NCBI GenBank assembly: GCA_910576125.1
Contig: CAJTHM010000026.1
Coordinates: forward strand, 1 to 64,000
Source: Lachnospiraceae bacterium
GTDB lineage: Bacteria > Bacillota > Clostridia > Lachnospirales > Lachnospiraceae
DNA length: 64,000 nt
Direction of reading: 5' to 3'
Each line of letters opens with the position of its first letter. The stretch's first letter is position 1. Below are positions 37,201-44,175 of this stretch, in pieces. Position numbers and translations under genes: made by a program. The notes beneath the pieces are model-generated. The model saw nothing but the letters and a program-made list of their open reading frames with translations. It did not search any database and was not told where the DNA came from.

Positions 37201-37810
37201 ACGCCTGGGCAAAATTGTACATAGCCCTTGAAGCTTCGTTCGCATTTGCTCCTGAAACCGCCGCTTCATTACTGATACCCTTAATCGCCTTTACCGCATC
37301 ATCAAGAGAAACTCCTGCATTTGTAAATTTTCCAATGCTCGAAGTCATATCAGAAAACGAATAAATGGTTTTATCCGAATAGGTATTCAGTTCTTCAAGG
37401 TAGCCATTTACTGTCTTGATATCTGCCCCCGTACTTGCCATGATAGTTTGCACGGACCCCATTTTGAGTTCATACTCTGCAAATCCCTGATGAATCGGTT
37501 CAAGAGTAAACGAATCCACGAGCTTCTTTCCGGCGTTGACCACCGAGTTTGTGATATTCGCCAACGCTGTAATTGCGACTACTTCAAGCGCCGAGAATCT
37601 GCTCTTAACAGTTTCCACCGCACTGCTCAGCCCTGATATGTTAATCCCTTTTACCGCTTTATCAACATCTTCGAGACCCTTTGTCGCTCCGTCGAGCTTC
37701 AGGGAATGTTTAAGCTTGTCGAGCGTACCCATAGTAGTCTGTACGCCCTTCTCGAACTGCTGATTGTCAAACCGCATCTCGACAATGCGTTTTTCTACAG
37801 ACTTACTCAT
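31286..37810 (-). CDS. Tail tape measure protein
   Basis: 2174 residues from ATG 37810 (GGAGGTAACG upstream), overlapping the previous stop by four bases. The N-terminus VEKRIVEMRFDNQQFEKGVQ and the domain around 130-330 (TMP_2-like, YNFAQALSSGAVKLIDWKSI) are typical. Long hydrophobic Ala/Gly/Leu-rich helices fill the middle. Between about 1400 and 1650 four similar units repeat LPNSGGLA..IMGDNTLSEFG followed by EELEKFGPHI.KYA, and near 1800-1950 a second repeat family reads SATFNTIGQ..VQ.IINGMNAKR. At this length the tail would be about 300 nm if the usual 0.15 nm per residue holds. Confidence 0.95.
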   Translation of the reverse strand: MSKSVEKRIVEMRFDNQQFEKGVQTTMGTLDKLKHSLKLDGATKGLEDVDKAVKGINISGLSSAVETVKSRFSALEVVAITALANITNSVVNAGKKLVDSFTLEPIHQGFAEYELKMGSVQTIMASTGADIKTVNGYLEELNTYSDKTIYSFSDMTSSIGKFTNAGVSLDDAVKAIKGISNEAAVSGANANEASRAMYNFAQALSSGAVKLIDWKSIENANMATVEFKQSLLDTALAMGTVVKVGDKYQSTTTDAQGKISDLFTATSMFNDSLSSQWMTTDVLVQTLGNYATDVREMTAAEKKAYEEKLRGIGYTEEQIKAIEELGQKAFDSAQDVKTFSQLMDTLKEAAGSGWAQTFEILFGDLEEAKVLWTSVSQVVGGFIDQSSKARNDMLQGWKDLGGRQALIESVQNAFSGLMSVVKPVGEAFREIFPATTSEQLINLTKGLKEFTSHLKLSDKDSQNLKNTFKGLFAVLDLVKQGIGALVKAVFPMTKGLGSLGSGVLSVTGKIGEWLVSLDQAAKKSDVFNQTIQKFHDKVSPILKSVKGHIDGAVVAIKKFAETHFNVPDTSGLMSVADKLKARIEPFKKIGEVAKEAMGKLVDAFKASAPVLANLGGIIVDALGKVVDGIMKALRGEGFDSLIDLLNGGIITGLGVGIMKFIKNLTGLESTADDAIGGFAGIIEGFKGAINGAKETLADFQASLKADILMKIAGSIAVLAGSLLVLSLIDSDKLGGALASISILFAELAASMALFDNTLSGQKGLNKFGMAMIEMSAAILVLASALKKIASIDSDKLAGALVGITVLIGEMVAASLALSKWGGKIKTSAVSMILFAEAINILANAVGKLGALDTDKLTKGLVGVGVLMAELAAFMVASKFGNFKATQGLAIIELSAALLILEKSVSGFGSMDIETIKKGLTGVGVILAEVAGFSVIAGKAKHILSSATALTVIGAAMLIFGKAIKDIGSLSIETIGKGLVGIGGALAAVAVAVKLMPKNMVGIGLGLVEVAAALKIIGGVIQDAGGMKWEEIGKGMVVLAGSMTILAIALNAMKGALGGASAMLVMSAALAVFTPVLKALGSMSLAEIGKGLLALAGAFTVLGIAGAVLGPMVPAILGLSGALALLGVAVAACGVGILALSAGLASLAVSGVAGVTGLVAALEILIVGVLGIIANSATAIAGAVKAIVLALVDVIVECAPPIAEGVLTLIEEVLKSLAEHGPNIVTYLMDFLIGVIDAIAARLPELIKAAVNLIGAFFKGVVDALKGIDTTTLLEGIVGIGLLSAIMLALSAVAGLIPGAMVGVLGMGAVIAEMSLVLAAVGAFAQLPGLKWLIGEGGDLLQGVGTAIGKFVGGIVGGFLGGISAQFPQIGQDLTDFMTNAQGFIEGAKKIDPAMLQGVNALAQTILLLTAANILDGLTKWFTGGTSLVKFGEELAEFGPYFKRYSDEIAGINPEVITASSNAALALAEMASKLPNSGGLAGKIFGENNLSDFGAELEKFGPYIKRYGDQVKGLDSAAVKASAEAAQMMADMAATLPNSGGLAAKIMGDNTLSAFGEELEKFGPHISKYAKDVNGVDPAAVKASAQAAQVLSDMASTLPNSGGLAALIMGDNTLSEFGEELEKFGPHIAKYAQDVANVQPTVVTASANAAKALSELANNLPNTGGLVSWFTGDNDIGAFGQSLEKFGQSFAGYYNSIAGIDTALLDAVIVELGKLVDMANGISGVDTSGFTRFASDLTTMGNNGIDGFIQAFTNANEKVQQGVTALLTTVTSTMQAQVGTLTASGTTAGQSLGTGLINGINTQKPLAVAAISGMCVTLIQTMQAGLPSATFNTIGQTNVMQGLINGLNAKRALLLSTARNHCTALVQQFRTSLPSATFNTIGQNVIQAIINGMNAKRELLLATARNLCVALVAKFRTELPTATFQTLGEGLVQALANGIKSKQSTAEETARAVCSATMNAFRNNLSADDLKGVGANAAQGLADGIRSKINEIADAAIDAAKRAVREAKKELDEHSPSKVFFKIGENVDLGMINGIRAYLRRVGDAGTELGRETIDSMKSAIRHISDIVNGEMDTEPTIRPVLDMTNVQNGVSEINSLFTKGLNMSASYNKALSAARDNKISSVAADNASGNYQQPASNTYSFVQNNYSPKALSRKDIYRQTKNQFAAMKGAVSST

Positions 37811-38190
37811 AGATTCGTTACCTCCCTCCAAGCTTCATTTGCCATCTTGTCGAAGATTGGCTGTATGGCCGGATTGATGTAATCTCTTCCAGCCACATAC
37901 CCGCCATTCCTTGTGCCATGTCCATACTGCAAAATAATTGCGATGTTCACCCCATTTCTGACATTGGAATTGGTGAACGCAATCGTTGTTTCTTTCCCGT
38001 TATGGGTTATCTCGTAGTCCCAGGAAGCAGCAGTGAGACCGCTGTCCTTTGGCGTTGCGGCGGAGAGAGCGGCAACCCCCTCCCGTCCATAACGCTCCAG
38101 CACATTGAGATAATCCAGCTTCAAAAGGGAATTAAAAAACTTCTCCGTTTTGGAGAAGTCACCTTTATGCCGGAACGTTATGCCGCTCAT
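37807..38190 (-). CDS. HK97 gp10-like tail completion/head-tail protein
   Basis: 127 residues: LERYGREGVAALSAATPKDSG...AASWDYEI, YGHGTRNGGYVAGRDYINPAIQPIFD. This matches the HK97 gp10 family, whose members sit at the head-tail interface. It lies unusually late, between the endolysin and the tape measure gene, instead of before the major tail protein. Confidence 0.8.
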   Translation of the reverse strand: MSGITFRHKGDFSKTEKFFNSLLKLDYLNVLERYGREGVAALSAATPKDSGLTAASWDYEITHNGKETTIAFTNSNVRNGVNIAIILQYGHGTRNGGYVAGRDYINPAIQPIFDKMANEAWREVTNL

Positions 38191-38193
38191 GAT

Positions 38194-39711
38194 CTACACC
38201 CTTTCTGTAATATCCAAAGAAATCCATCCGTCTCTGTCATCCGCATAGGACTTCAAAAGCCCCCATCCAGAATCCGAGCCTTCGCCGGGCTGTACTTCCA
38301 CGATTGTAAAGACTCCGATTCCCGTATACTTCCCACTCTTGGGATGATTAGTTCCCGGCCCCTTTCTGATGTTCAGATAGGAAGTATTTACCCTTACCAA
38401 AAACGGTTCAAAAGAACCTGCCGATGAATATAAAATCCTTCCGTTCTCATCGAATACGCTATAGCCAGGATTCTCATCCGCACACGCCTTTGCATATTCC
38501 ATAACCTTAAATGCCCCTTTCTGAGAGGCAGGATCGTCCCAGGTCTTTCGCACCCGATACCGCGCTTCGGGTTCAGGCCGTTCGGCAGGCGATGTTCCTT
38601 CTGTTACAGAAAGGATGGCGTTCAGGATAGTTAAAATTTTCCCTCCATATCCGCCACCTGCTGCCCATCCGGCTCCCTGCGGGTTCTCCTGCCGTCCAAG
38701 CCATTCCACATACTCTGCACATCCACGCTTAACATACTGGAATCGGGAGTCGATGCAATCGCCGTTCAATGGCTCCATCGAAGCATAGGCTTTCAAATGC
38801 TGAATCTGCGCACGGATTCCCATCTGCGGCGTGTCAAAGGAATTTCCTTTCATACCGTTGGTAGTCACTCCCATGCCACAGAAATTGTTCTGGTCAAGAG
38901 TCACCGCCGATCCGGAAAATCCGAAATTGCCCGTTTCCAGACACGACTGGGCAAACGCAACATCCCCACGGACACCCTCCGCTTGTCCCTCGGATAAATA
39001 GAACGGAATCATGTCAACCACAGATTGTGGCACATCCAGATTCTTCCCTTTGATATAGGAAACCATCTGCTCAGCTGTCGCCAACGCGGCTCCCATAATC
39101 TTGGTTCTTCTCTCTACGGTTTCTGAAACCGCAGCGCCCATCGCATCTTTTACCGCTTTACGAAAACCGTCCATTGTATATCCTGTTCCGAGCTGTGACC
39201 ACAGATGTTCCGGATCTCCATGATTTGAAGCAATCCCCCGATCATGACCTTCCTTATGGGAAATCACCACCCCATCCGCCAACGGGTCAAGACCAAACTT
39301 TTTGCAGAGCATGGCGAATAGTTCCACGGCAGCCTCATAGGTACGCTTTGCCACAGCTTTGGCGGCATTCGGATCGGCGCAGGTAAAGTTTGCCCCGCCC
39401 GTATACTTGATGCAGGCTGGCTCGCACATCTCTACACCGATATGACTGTTGTTCCCGCTCCCTTTGGAGCCGCTTCCGCAATGCCAGCCCCGGTGATCCC
39501 AGGGCAGTGTCTGGTATACGGTCCCGTCATTTCCATCAATAAATCCATGGACACAGGAATTATTGTGGGACGGATTGTTCCAGCTGTTGATGAAAGCCGA
39601 TGCTTTGGGCTGCGGACAGCCTACGGAATGAAGCATCAGACCTGTTACTTTTATTTTCTTCCCCGCCGTATAGCAGGGATTCTGGTCTAAAATAGATTCC
39701 ACCAGCTTCAT
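38194..39711 (-). CDS. Multi-domain endolysin (amidase plus glucosaminidase-like plus SH3)
   Basis: 505 residues. An N-terminal amidase_2 domain has zinc ligands in LMLHSVGCPQP and YQTLPWDHRGWHCG and the conserved HIGVEMCEP. A middle lysozyme/glucosaminidase-like domain (VAFAQSCLETGNFGFSGSAV, NNFCGMG) and a C-terminal SH3-like wall-binding domain (LNIRKGPGTNHPKSGKY) follow. It cuts peptidoglycan at two bonds. It has no signal peptide and so needs the holin. The gene lies in the tail module, 14 kb from the holin, which is unusual; it could also act as a structural lysin. Confidence 0.88.
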   Translation of the reverse strand: MKLVESILDQNPCYTAGKKIKVTGLMLHSVGCPQPKASAFINSWNNPSHNNSCVHGFIDGNDGTVYQTLPWDHRGWHCGSGSKGSGNNSHIGVEMCEPACIKYTGGANFTCADPNAAKAVAKRTYEAAVELFAMLCKKFGLDPLADGVVISHKEGHDRGIASNHGDPEHLWSQLGTGYTMDGFRKAVKDAMGAAVSETVERRTKIMGAALATAEQMVSYIKGKNLDVPQSVVDMIPFYLSEGQAEGVRGDVAFAQSCLETGNFGFSGSAVTLDQNNFCGMGVTTNGMKGNSFDTPQMGIRAQIQHLKAYASMEPLNGDCIDSRFQYVKRGCAEYVEWLGRQENPQGAGWAAGGGYGGKILTILNAILSVTEGTSPAERPEPEARYRVRKTWDDPASQKGAFKVMEYAKACADENPGYSVFDENGRILYSSAGSFEPFLVRVNTSYLNIRKGPGTNHPKSGKYTGIGVFTIVEVQPGEGSDSGWGLLKSYADDRDGWISLDITERV

Positions 39712-39725
39712 AATCTGTTTCCTCC

Positions 39726-40268
39726 TTATCTTTTCGATTTATGCGCTTTCCGTCTGGCGGCATTTATCGCCGCAGTCCTCTTGGTAATCTCTTTCTGGGA
39801 AAGTTTCTCCGGAGGCGCATTCTTCACGTTGCAGACCCTTATCAGCGTCAGGAGCCTGTTCAGATGCCATTTCTGACACTCGAACGGAATGTTTAGTGCG
39901 ATCATCCAGTAATAAATCAGCTCCGCCGTAACAACTTCTTGGCTGAAAGTCTTTTTTTCTTCTTTAGAGAACCACGTTGCAGTCATCGAATCGTCAATGT
40001 AATCAGAAACCTGACCCATTATTTCATTGGTAATAAAACCATAGACTGATGGGTCAACATTCTGCGTCAATGTCATGCAGCGTATATAGTCCACCGTTTC
40101 CTCCACCGTTTTATCCCCTTTGCCAAGAAACGGCTTATGCCATTTGGATTCCCATTTTGAAAGGGAGACCAGAGAATGCTCAAGCTGCAGAGTTGTTCCT
40201 TTGGTACTGACGAATTCCTCTTTCCCCTCATCCCATAATTCCTGACCAGGTATCGTGATTTTAAGCAT
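39726..40268 (-). CDS. Tail assembly chaperone-like protein
   Basis: 180 residues (ITIPGQELWDEGKEEFVSTK, QLEHSLVSLSKWESKWHKPF). The motif S-L-x-S-L-x-K-W-E-x-K-x-x-K-P-F is common in Firmicute phage tail chaperone or bacteriophage Gp15-like proteins. The C-terminus is strongly basic (ARRKAHKSKR). It follows the smaller chaperone-like gene with a 26-base gap. No slippery heptamer joining the two was recognised. Confidence 0.7.
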   Translation of the reverse strand: MLKITIPGQELWDEGKEEFVSTKGTTLQLEHSLVSLSKWESKWHKPFLGKGDKTVEETVDYIRCMTLTQNVDPSVYGFITNEIMGQVSDYIDDSMTATWFSKEEKKTFSQEVVTAELIYYWMIALNIPFECQKWHLNRLLTLIRVCNVKNAPPEKLSQKEITKRTAAINAARRKAHKSKR

Positions 40269-40294
40269 TTCTCCAATCTCCCTCCTTCATAGAC

Positions 40295-40729
40295 TTAAGC
40301 GGTAGGCGGAGTGACCCCTGCTATGGGCGCCTGGCCGGGAAGCGCGGTGATGTTCTGCCCAGCCTTAGCTTTTGTTTTGGGCATAATGCCGTTGACGAAC
40401 TCCGCAGCCTTATTCGCATCGTGGGCCAATTCCATGAAGATGTCAGAATATGCAATGGTGGAAGCGAATTCCTCGCGAACCTTATCGTTCTTAACGAACT
40501 GTCTGCCGTCCAGACTCTTTACACCATAGGCCATGATCACGATCTTCTTGAAATACTCGATAATCTGTTTCTGGTCATCCTCCTTGATGATCTTCTCCAG
40601 CAGCTGGGACAGCCCGCCATTCATGGAATATTCAAGCTCCGTCAGTTCGGCCTCCGTCAGGTTGAAATAGAAATCCTCCGTCCTCTGCTGGCCGTCGAAA
40701 TCATAGTAGGTATGGGTTTTCTTTAACAT
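40295..40729 (-). CDS. Tail assembly chaperone-like protein
   Basis: 144 residues from ATG 40729 (AGGAGAAAATT). HTYYDFDGQQRTEDFYFNLT, ELTELEYSMNGGLSQLLEKI and KSLDGRQFVKNDKVREEFAS match the small proteins that follow the major tail protein in clostridial siphophages and act as tape-measure chaperones. The C-terminus is Ala/Pro-rich. Confidence 0.75.
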   Translation of the reverse strand: MLKKTHTYYDFDGQQRTEDFYFNLTEAELTELEYSMNGGLSQLLEKIIKEDDQKQIIEYFKKIVIMAYGVKSLDGRQFVKNDKVREEFASTIAYSDIFMELAHDANKAAEFVNGIMPKTKAKAGQNITALPGQAPIAGVTPPTA

Positions 40730-40753
40730 AATTTTCTCCTTTCCATTTGCACA

Positions 40754-40801
40754 TAAAAAAACGGAGCCGCACTTCATCTGTCTAAGAGCAGCCCCCGTTA
40801 T
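40754..40801 (-). terminator. Terminator after the major tail protein gene
   Basis: On the minus strand AACGGGGGCTGC pairs with GCGGCTCCGTT and is followed by seven T. It lies 33 bases after the major tail protein stop and would partly stop transcription, lowering expression of the chaperone genes relative to the tube protein. Confidence 0.8.
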
Positions 40802-40834
40802 ACATATTTCGTTATTCAGTTTGCTGTTACGATC

Positions 40835-41650
40835 TTAACCTGCCTCATTGAAGAACCGAATTACCTCGTCCGGCAGAGGCAGCCGTGCCTCGACAGGTTC
40901 TGCTGTCGCCTCATAGTAGGTTTTGGCACTGTCAAAAGCCGTATCGGAAGTTTCTGCATACTCGCCGTCCGCCAGCTCATAATATTTCTTTCCAGAGCTG
41001 AAATCAGTATCGGTAGTTGCAGCAAATTCGCCGTCCTTTCCATAAAGGATTTCCTCAAATGCCGCCAGCTTCTCCGGATCGACCCTTGTGGAATCAATCT
41101 GTAAATGCGCTGCCGGTTTGTAGACCTTTCCAGTCTTCGGATTGATCATGTTAATCACTACCGGTGTGGTGGACACTGACCAGCTGAGCTGAACAGCCTC
41201 CGGGCTCTCATTCACGGTATTGCGGGCTCTCTCCGACGGTGCTGCTTTCCCGTTGTACACCAGATGGATCTTATAACCGTAGTCCGTGTCATCCACATCG
41301 TTGCCGATCAGAGTCCGATAAGATAATCCAAACATCTTTCTTATCTGCTGACCGATATTTACTCCAGGAGCCACTTCTGCTGAACCATCGCATTCATCAA
41401 ATTCTACAGGAGAGTAGTATGCCTCGATAGTCGCCGCAAACTTCTCAGCGGAAACCAGATTCAGGTATTCAATGTTATCCGCATACTGCGGTGTCGACTC
41501 CGCCCCGGAAGGGCTCTCGTTTACATTAATCAGACCGTCCCAGGCTACGCCTTTCGGATAAGATGCCTTTACGGCGGGGTAAAGAACGCCATGATCCACG
41601 CCAGTTTCATAGAGACGCTTACCGACTTCGTCCCACTTAATTTTACTCAT
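40835..41650 (-). CDS. Major tail (tube) protein
   Basis: 271 residues. VGKRLYETGVDHGVLYPAVK, VAWDGLINVNESPSGAE and SAEKFAATIEAYYSPVEFDE are typical of the phi13/TP901-like tail tube family. Near the C-terminus two tandem 22-residue units (about KDGEFAATTDTDF...KKYY, then ADGEYAETSDTAF...KTYY) are inserted before the final helix, probably a surface-exposed decoration loop. A strong terminator follows the gene, fitting high expression. Confidence 0.9.
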   Translation of the reverse strand: MSKIKWDEVGKRLYETGVDHGVLYPAVKASYPKGVAWDGLINVNESPSGAESTPQYADNIEYLNLVSAEKFAATIEAYYSPVEFDECDGSAEVAPGVNIGQQIRKMFGLSYRTLIGNDVDDTDYGYKIHLVYNGKAAPSERARNTVNESPEAVQLSWSVSTTPVVINMINPKTGKVYKPAAHLQIDSTRVDPEKLAAFEEILYGKDGEFAATTDTDFSSGKKYYELADGEYAETSDTAFDSAKTYYEATAEPVEARLPLPDEVIRFFNEAG

Positions 41651-41664
41651 GAATTGTTACCTCC

Positions 41665-41973
41665 TTAAAAATATAGTGTGAAGACATCGTGATTGAGATT
41701 ATCTGCCTCGAAATGGGTGTCAAGCTTGCAATATCCCAATTCCAGCAGCTTGTCAGGAATCTCAGAATCCGGGTCTTCGTCGATGTATGTTACCGTATAC
41801 CGATTGTGTTTACGGTATATCTTGTTGTTCGCTGAATCGGCACGGATGCCGCTCCGTTCATAAACAAAGCACGGATAACTGAGTTTGACTGATTCGGGGG
41901 GCTGGTAATATACGTTGCGACTACCAAGAAGCCCTTCAAGCAAGGTCTGCAGTGTTTCCCTCGGTTTTGCCAT
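41665..41973 (-). CDS. Phage tail completion-type protein
   Basis: 102 residues from ATG 41973 (MAKPRETLQTLLEGLLGSRN). YPCFVYERSGIRADSANNKI and RYTVTYIDEDPDSEIPDKLL match proteins found just before the tail tube gene in siphophages (tail terminator/completion class). The gene overlaps the end of the preceding one by 38 bases. Confidence 0.7.
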   Translation of the reverse strand: MAKPRETLQTLLEGLLGSRNVYYQPPESVKLSYPCFVYERSGIRADSANNKIYRKHNRYTVTYIDEDPDSEIPDKLLELGYCKLDTHFEADNLNHDVFTLYF

Positions 41974-42283
41974 CGTTATACACACCCCCTATCGTCAATA
42001 TCAGTCTGGGGTACTGGACTTCCACTCTTGTGACTTTCCATTTAGCCCCCATAAATTCAACATACCGCATGGAGTGGAAATTCTGCCTGGCATATGGATC
42101 GGCTACAATGCTGATCTCGTTGGCGATATTGAGATTGTCGTTCACCTGCCCGGCAGATTCATACTGACGTGAATTCCGAATCAAATCACCGAAATAGGGT
42201 TTTTCGATTATCTTCGGTCTCCATACGCCCGGCTTCGTTTCCACCGTCTCAGCGTAGCCGATTTTTCCATAAAACTTTGCCAT
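41936..42283 (-). CDS. Head-tail joining protein (head closure class)
   Basis: 115 residues: FYGKIGYAETVETKPGVWRP, KPYFGDLIRNSRQYESAGQV, NIANEISIVADPYARQNFHS. This family occupies the head closure position between capsid and tail completion genes in clostridial siphophages. The ATG is preceded by the repeated leader GGAGGAAAAATTCAAA seen at several other late genes. Confidence 0.75.
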   Translation of the reverse strand: MAKFYGKIGYAETVETKPGVWRPKIIEKPYFGDLIRNSRQYESAGQVNDNLNIANEISIVADPYARQNFHSMRYVEFMGAKWKVTRVEVQYPRLILTIGGVYNDGKTEGNTADLA

Positions 42284-42304
42284 TTTGAATTTTTCCTCCG
42301 ATCT

Positions 42305-44161
42305 TTATCCCTGCTCCTCTACCAGCTCTTCGATAACGATAGCGGACTTGATTCTGGTGAGCTGGCCGGACTTACGAGTCTCCAGTAAAGACTGAAGCTT
42401 ATTAAACTTGATATCGAAGTCCGTGAAGTGAGTTACATCGCCGCCCTTGGAAGCGCCGTAACCGTAATCAGCCATGTTTACGCAGATTGCAAGGAGTTTA
42501 TGCTTCTTGTTGTCGGCATCGGTACGGATCTTATCCTCGAACTGAGTTACCTCATAGATGTTGGCAACTCCCAAAGCTGCAGCCAGTTCGGTATCCGTTT
42601 CATAGATACGGCGGCCATTACGATCCCGCGCAAGGATCATCGTGTTGTGCATATCAGTAGTGATATACAGATCGGGCTTACCGGTACCACGGAAACCTTT
42701 GCGGGCCATACGTAAAGCTGTGACCATTGCTTCGGCATAAATGAAGCTCTCGCCAAAGTAATCTGCTGCATTGTTCCCCTGAAGCTCCTTAGCCATAGCG
42801 GCAAAATCAATGTCCTTATGGATGGTATAAAGCTCATCATCCACCCAGACAGGCCGAATGTGCTCCGGGAAGATCTTTTCCGGGTCGCTGTCAGGACGGT
42901 TATCGCCCAACATGGTGGCAACAGCCAAGGTTTCCTTCAGCGAAATCTGATCAATGCCATACTGGAACTGAACATAATCGAAATCCTCAATGTCCACCAC
43001 GTCATCACGATGCAGTTCAGACGTAACATACACGGTCTGAGGGTCGGTGGTACGTCTTACCAGAGCGTAGTTGCCGGTAATCTTCTTCTCATTGTCTTTG
43101 GTGTAACCCTTAGCGGCCAGGGAGTCAATATTACGGATATCTACATGGGAAGTACGAACCCGGCCATGAGGTATTTTCTGGGTCTTGGCCATGATGGCGT
43201 CAACCCATCCCATATCGTTGGTAATGAGTTCGGGAGTGCGGCTGGGATGTGCTTCAACATACTCCGGGAACAACGTGGCCACATTACCATTGTCGGTCTG
43301 TACAAAGCCGCTGATATCAGAGTGCTGGAGATTGTTTTCCTCCATATAAATCTTCATGGCGGCCTTGAAAGAACCGACTCCTTCGGATTTTGCCAGCTTC
43401 AAAATCTCTGCCTGGTCAGCATGGGACAGAACATTGGCCTGAACCTGCTGATCGTTGTCAAATACATTATGTTTCATGTTTTCACTACCTCCTTTTTCTT
43501 CGTCGTTGAGAACGCCATTCCGGGCCATGATTTCTCCAACCACAGCATGGAAAACATTTTTCTGTTTTTCATTGAAAGTATTGATGACATCCTCGATAGT
43601 TTCCTCATCTCCGTCATCTTTCTTGCCAGGATTTTTATCCTCATCCTTATCATCAGGATCATCGGCGACTCCGTCTTCATCCTCTTTCTTGGTGCCGGAA
43701 TGACAGAGGCTGATGGGTTCTCCGGTGTAGATAATAGCCTCGCCATCCGCGTCGTCACCGTGAGAAAGAGCTACCGTGTCAATGAACGCCCCAGGATTCG
43801 CGCCGGCCAACACAAGGCTGACTTCCTTAATGGCTCCGTGAAGTACATTGGATGCGCGCTCCCGTATTTGATTTGCAAAGATTGACAACGCCGAAATATC
43901 TCCGTGCTGTACCAAAATCTTCGAGATCTGCCCTTGCTCAGTATCGTTGAAAGTACAGTAAGCATAGACGCCATCTTTACGGTTCTCCAACAAGGCATGT
44001 CCGAGAACATTGTCCGGTCCATTGTGCTGGTGGTTCCATACGAGCGGAACCGTCTGCCCGTCGTTATCCTTAAATGCGTCTTTCAGGATAGTCCGTCCGT
44101 CAGAGCATTTCAGGTTATTCCGGGTAGCCCAGCCACCAAAGTCGAATTTCTTCGTCTTCAT
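42305..44161 (-). CDS. Fused prohead protease and major capsid protein
   Basis: 618 residues. Residues about 1-180 form an S78-type prohead protease: TVPLVWNHQHNGPDNVLGHA (catalytic His) and HGDISALSIFANQ (catalytic Ser). A long acidic linker (about 160-225, DDPDDKDEDKNPGKKDDGDE) acts as a scaffold-like delta domain. The remainder is an HK97-fold capsid protein (MGWVDAIMAKTQKIPHGRVR, VTALRMARKGFRGTGKPDLY). The protease must release itself from the capsid part during head maturation. Most HK97-type phages encode these as separate genes. Confidence 0.92.
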   Translation of the reverse strand: MKTKKFDFGGWATRNNLKCSDGRTILKDAFKDNDGQTVPLVWNHQHNGPDNVLGHALLENRKDGVYAYCTFNDTEQGQISKILVQHGDISALSIFANQIRERASNVLHGAIKEVSLVLAGANPGAFIDTVALSHGDDADGEAIIYTGEPISLCHSGTKKEDEDGVADDPDDKDEDKNPGKKDDGDEETIEDVINTFNEKQKNVFHAVVGEIMARNGVLNDEEKGGSENMKHNVFDNDQQVQANVLSHADQAEILKLAKSEGVGSFKAAMKIYMEENNLQHSDISGFVQTDNGNVATLFPEYVEAHPSRTPELITNDMGWVDAIMAKTQKIPHGRVRTSHVDIRNIDSLAAKGYTKDNEKKITGNYALVRRTTDPQTVYVTSELHRDDVVDIEDFDYVQFQYGIDQISLKETLAVATMLGDNRPDSDPEKIFPEHIRPVWVDDELYTIHKDIDFAAMAKELQGNNAADYFGESFIYAEAMVTALRMARKGFRGTGKPDLYITTDMHNTMILARDRNGRRIYETDTELAAALGVANIYEVTQFEDKIRTDADNKKHKLLAICVNMADYGYGASKGGDVTHFTDFDIKFNKLQSLLETRKSGQLTRIKSAIVIEELVEEQG

Positions 44162-44175
44162 TTTGTTTCCTCCTT

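Noticed and set aside
31286..37810. Repeats in the tape measure protein as a CRISPR or recombination array
   Set aside because: They are protein-level repeats in frame with the tail-length ruler, common in tape measure proteins.
39726..40729. Programmed frameshift joining the two tail chaperone genes
   Set aside because: The genes are 26 bases apart, each has its own ribosome site, and no slippery heptamer was found at the junction.
42818..43885. 355-residue plus-strand open frame opposite the capsid gene
   Set aside because: No domain motifs and complete overlap with a well-supported capsid-protease gene.
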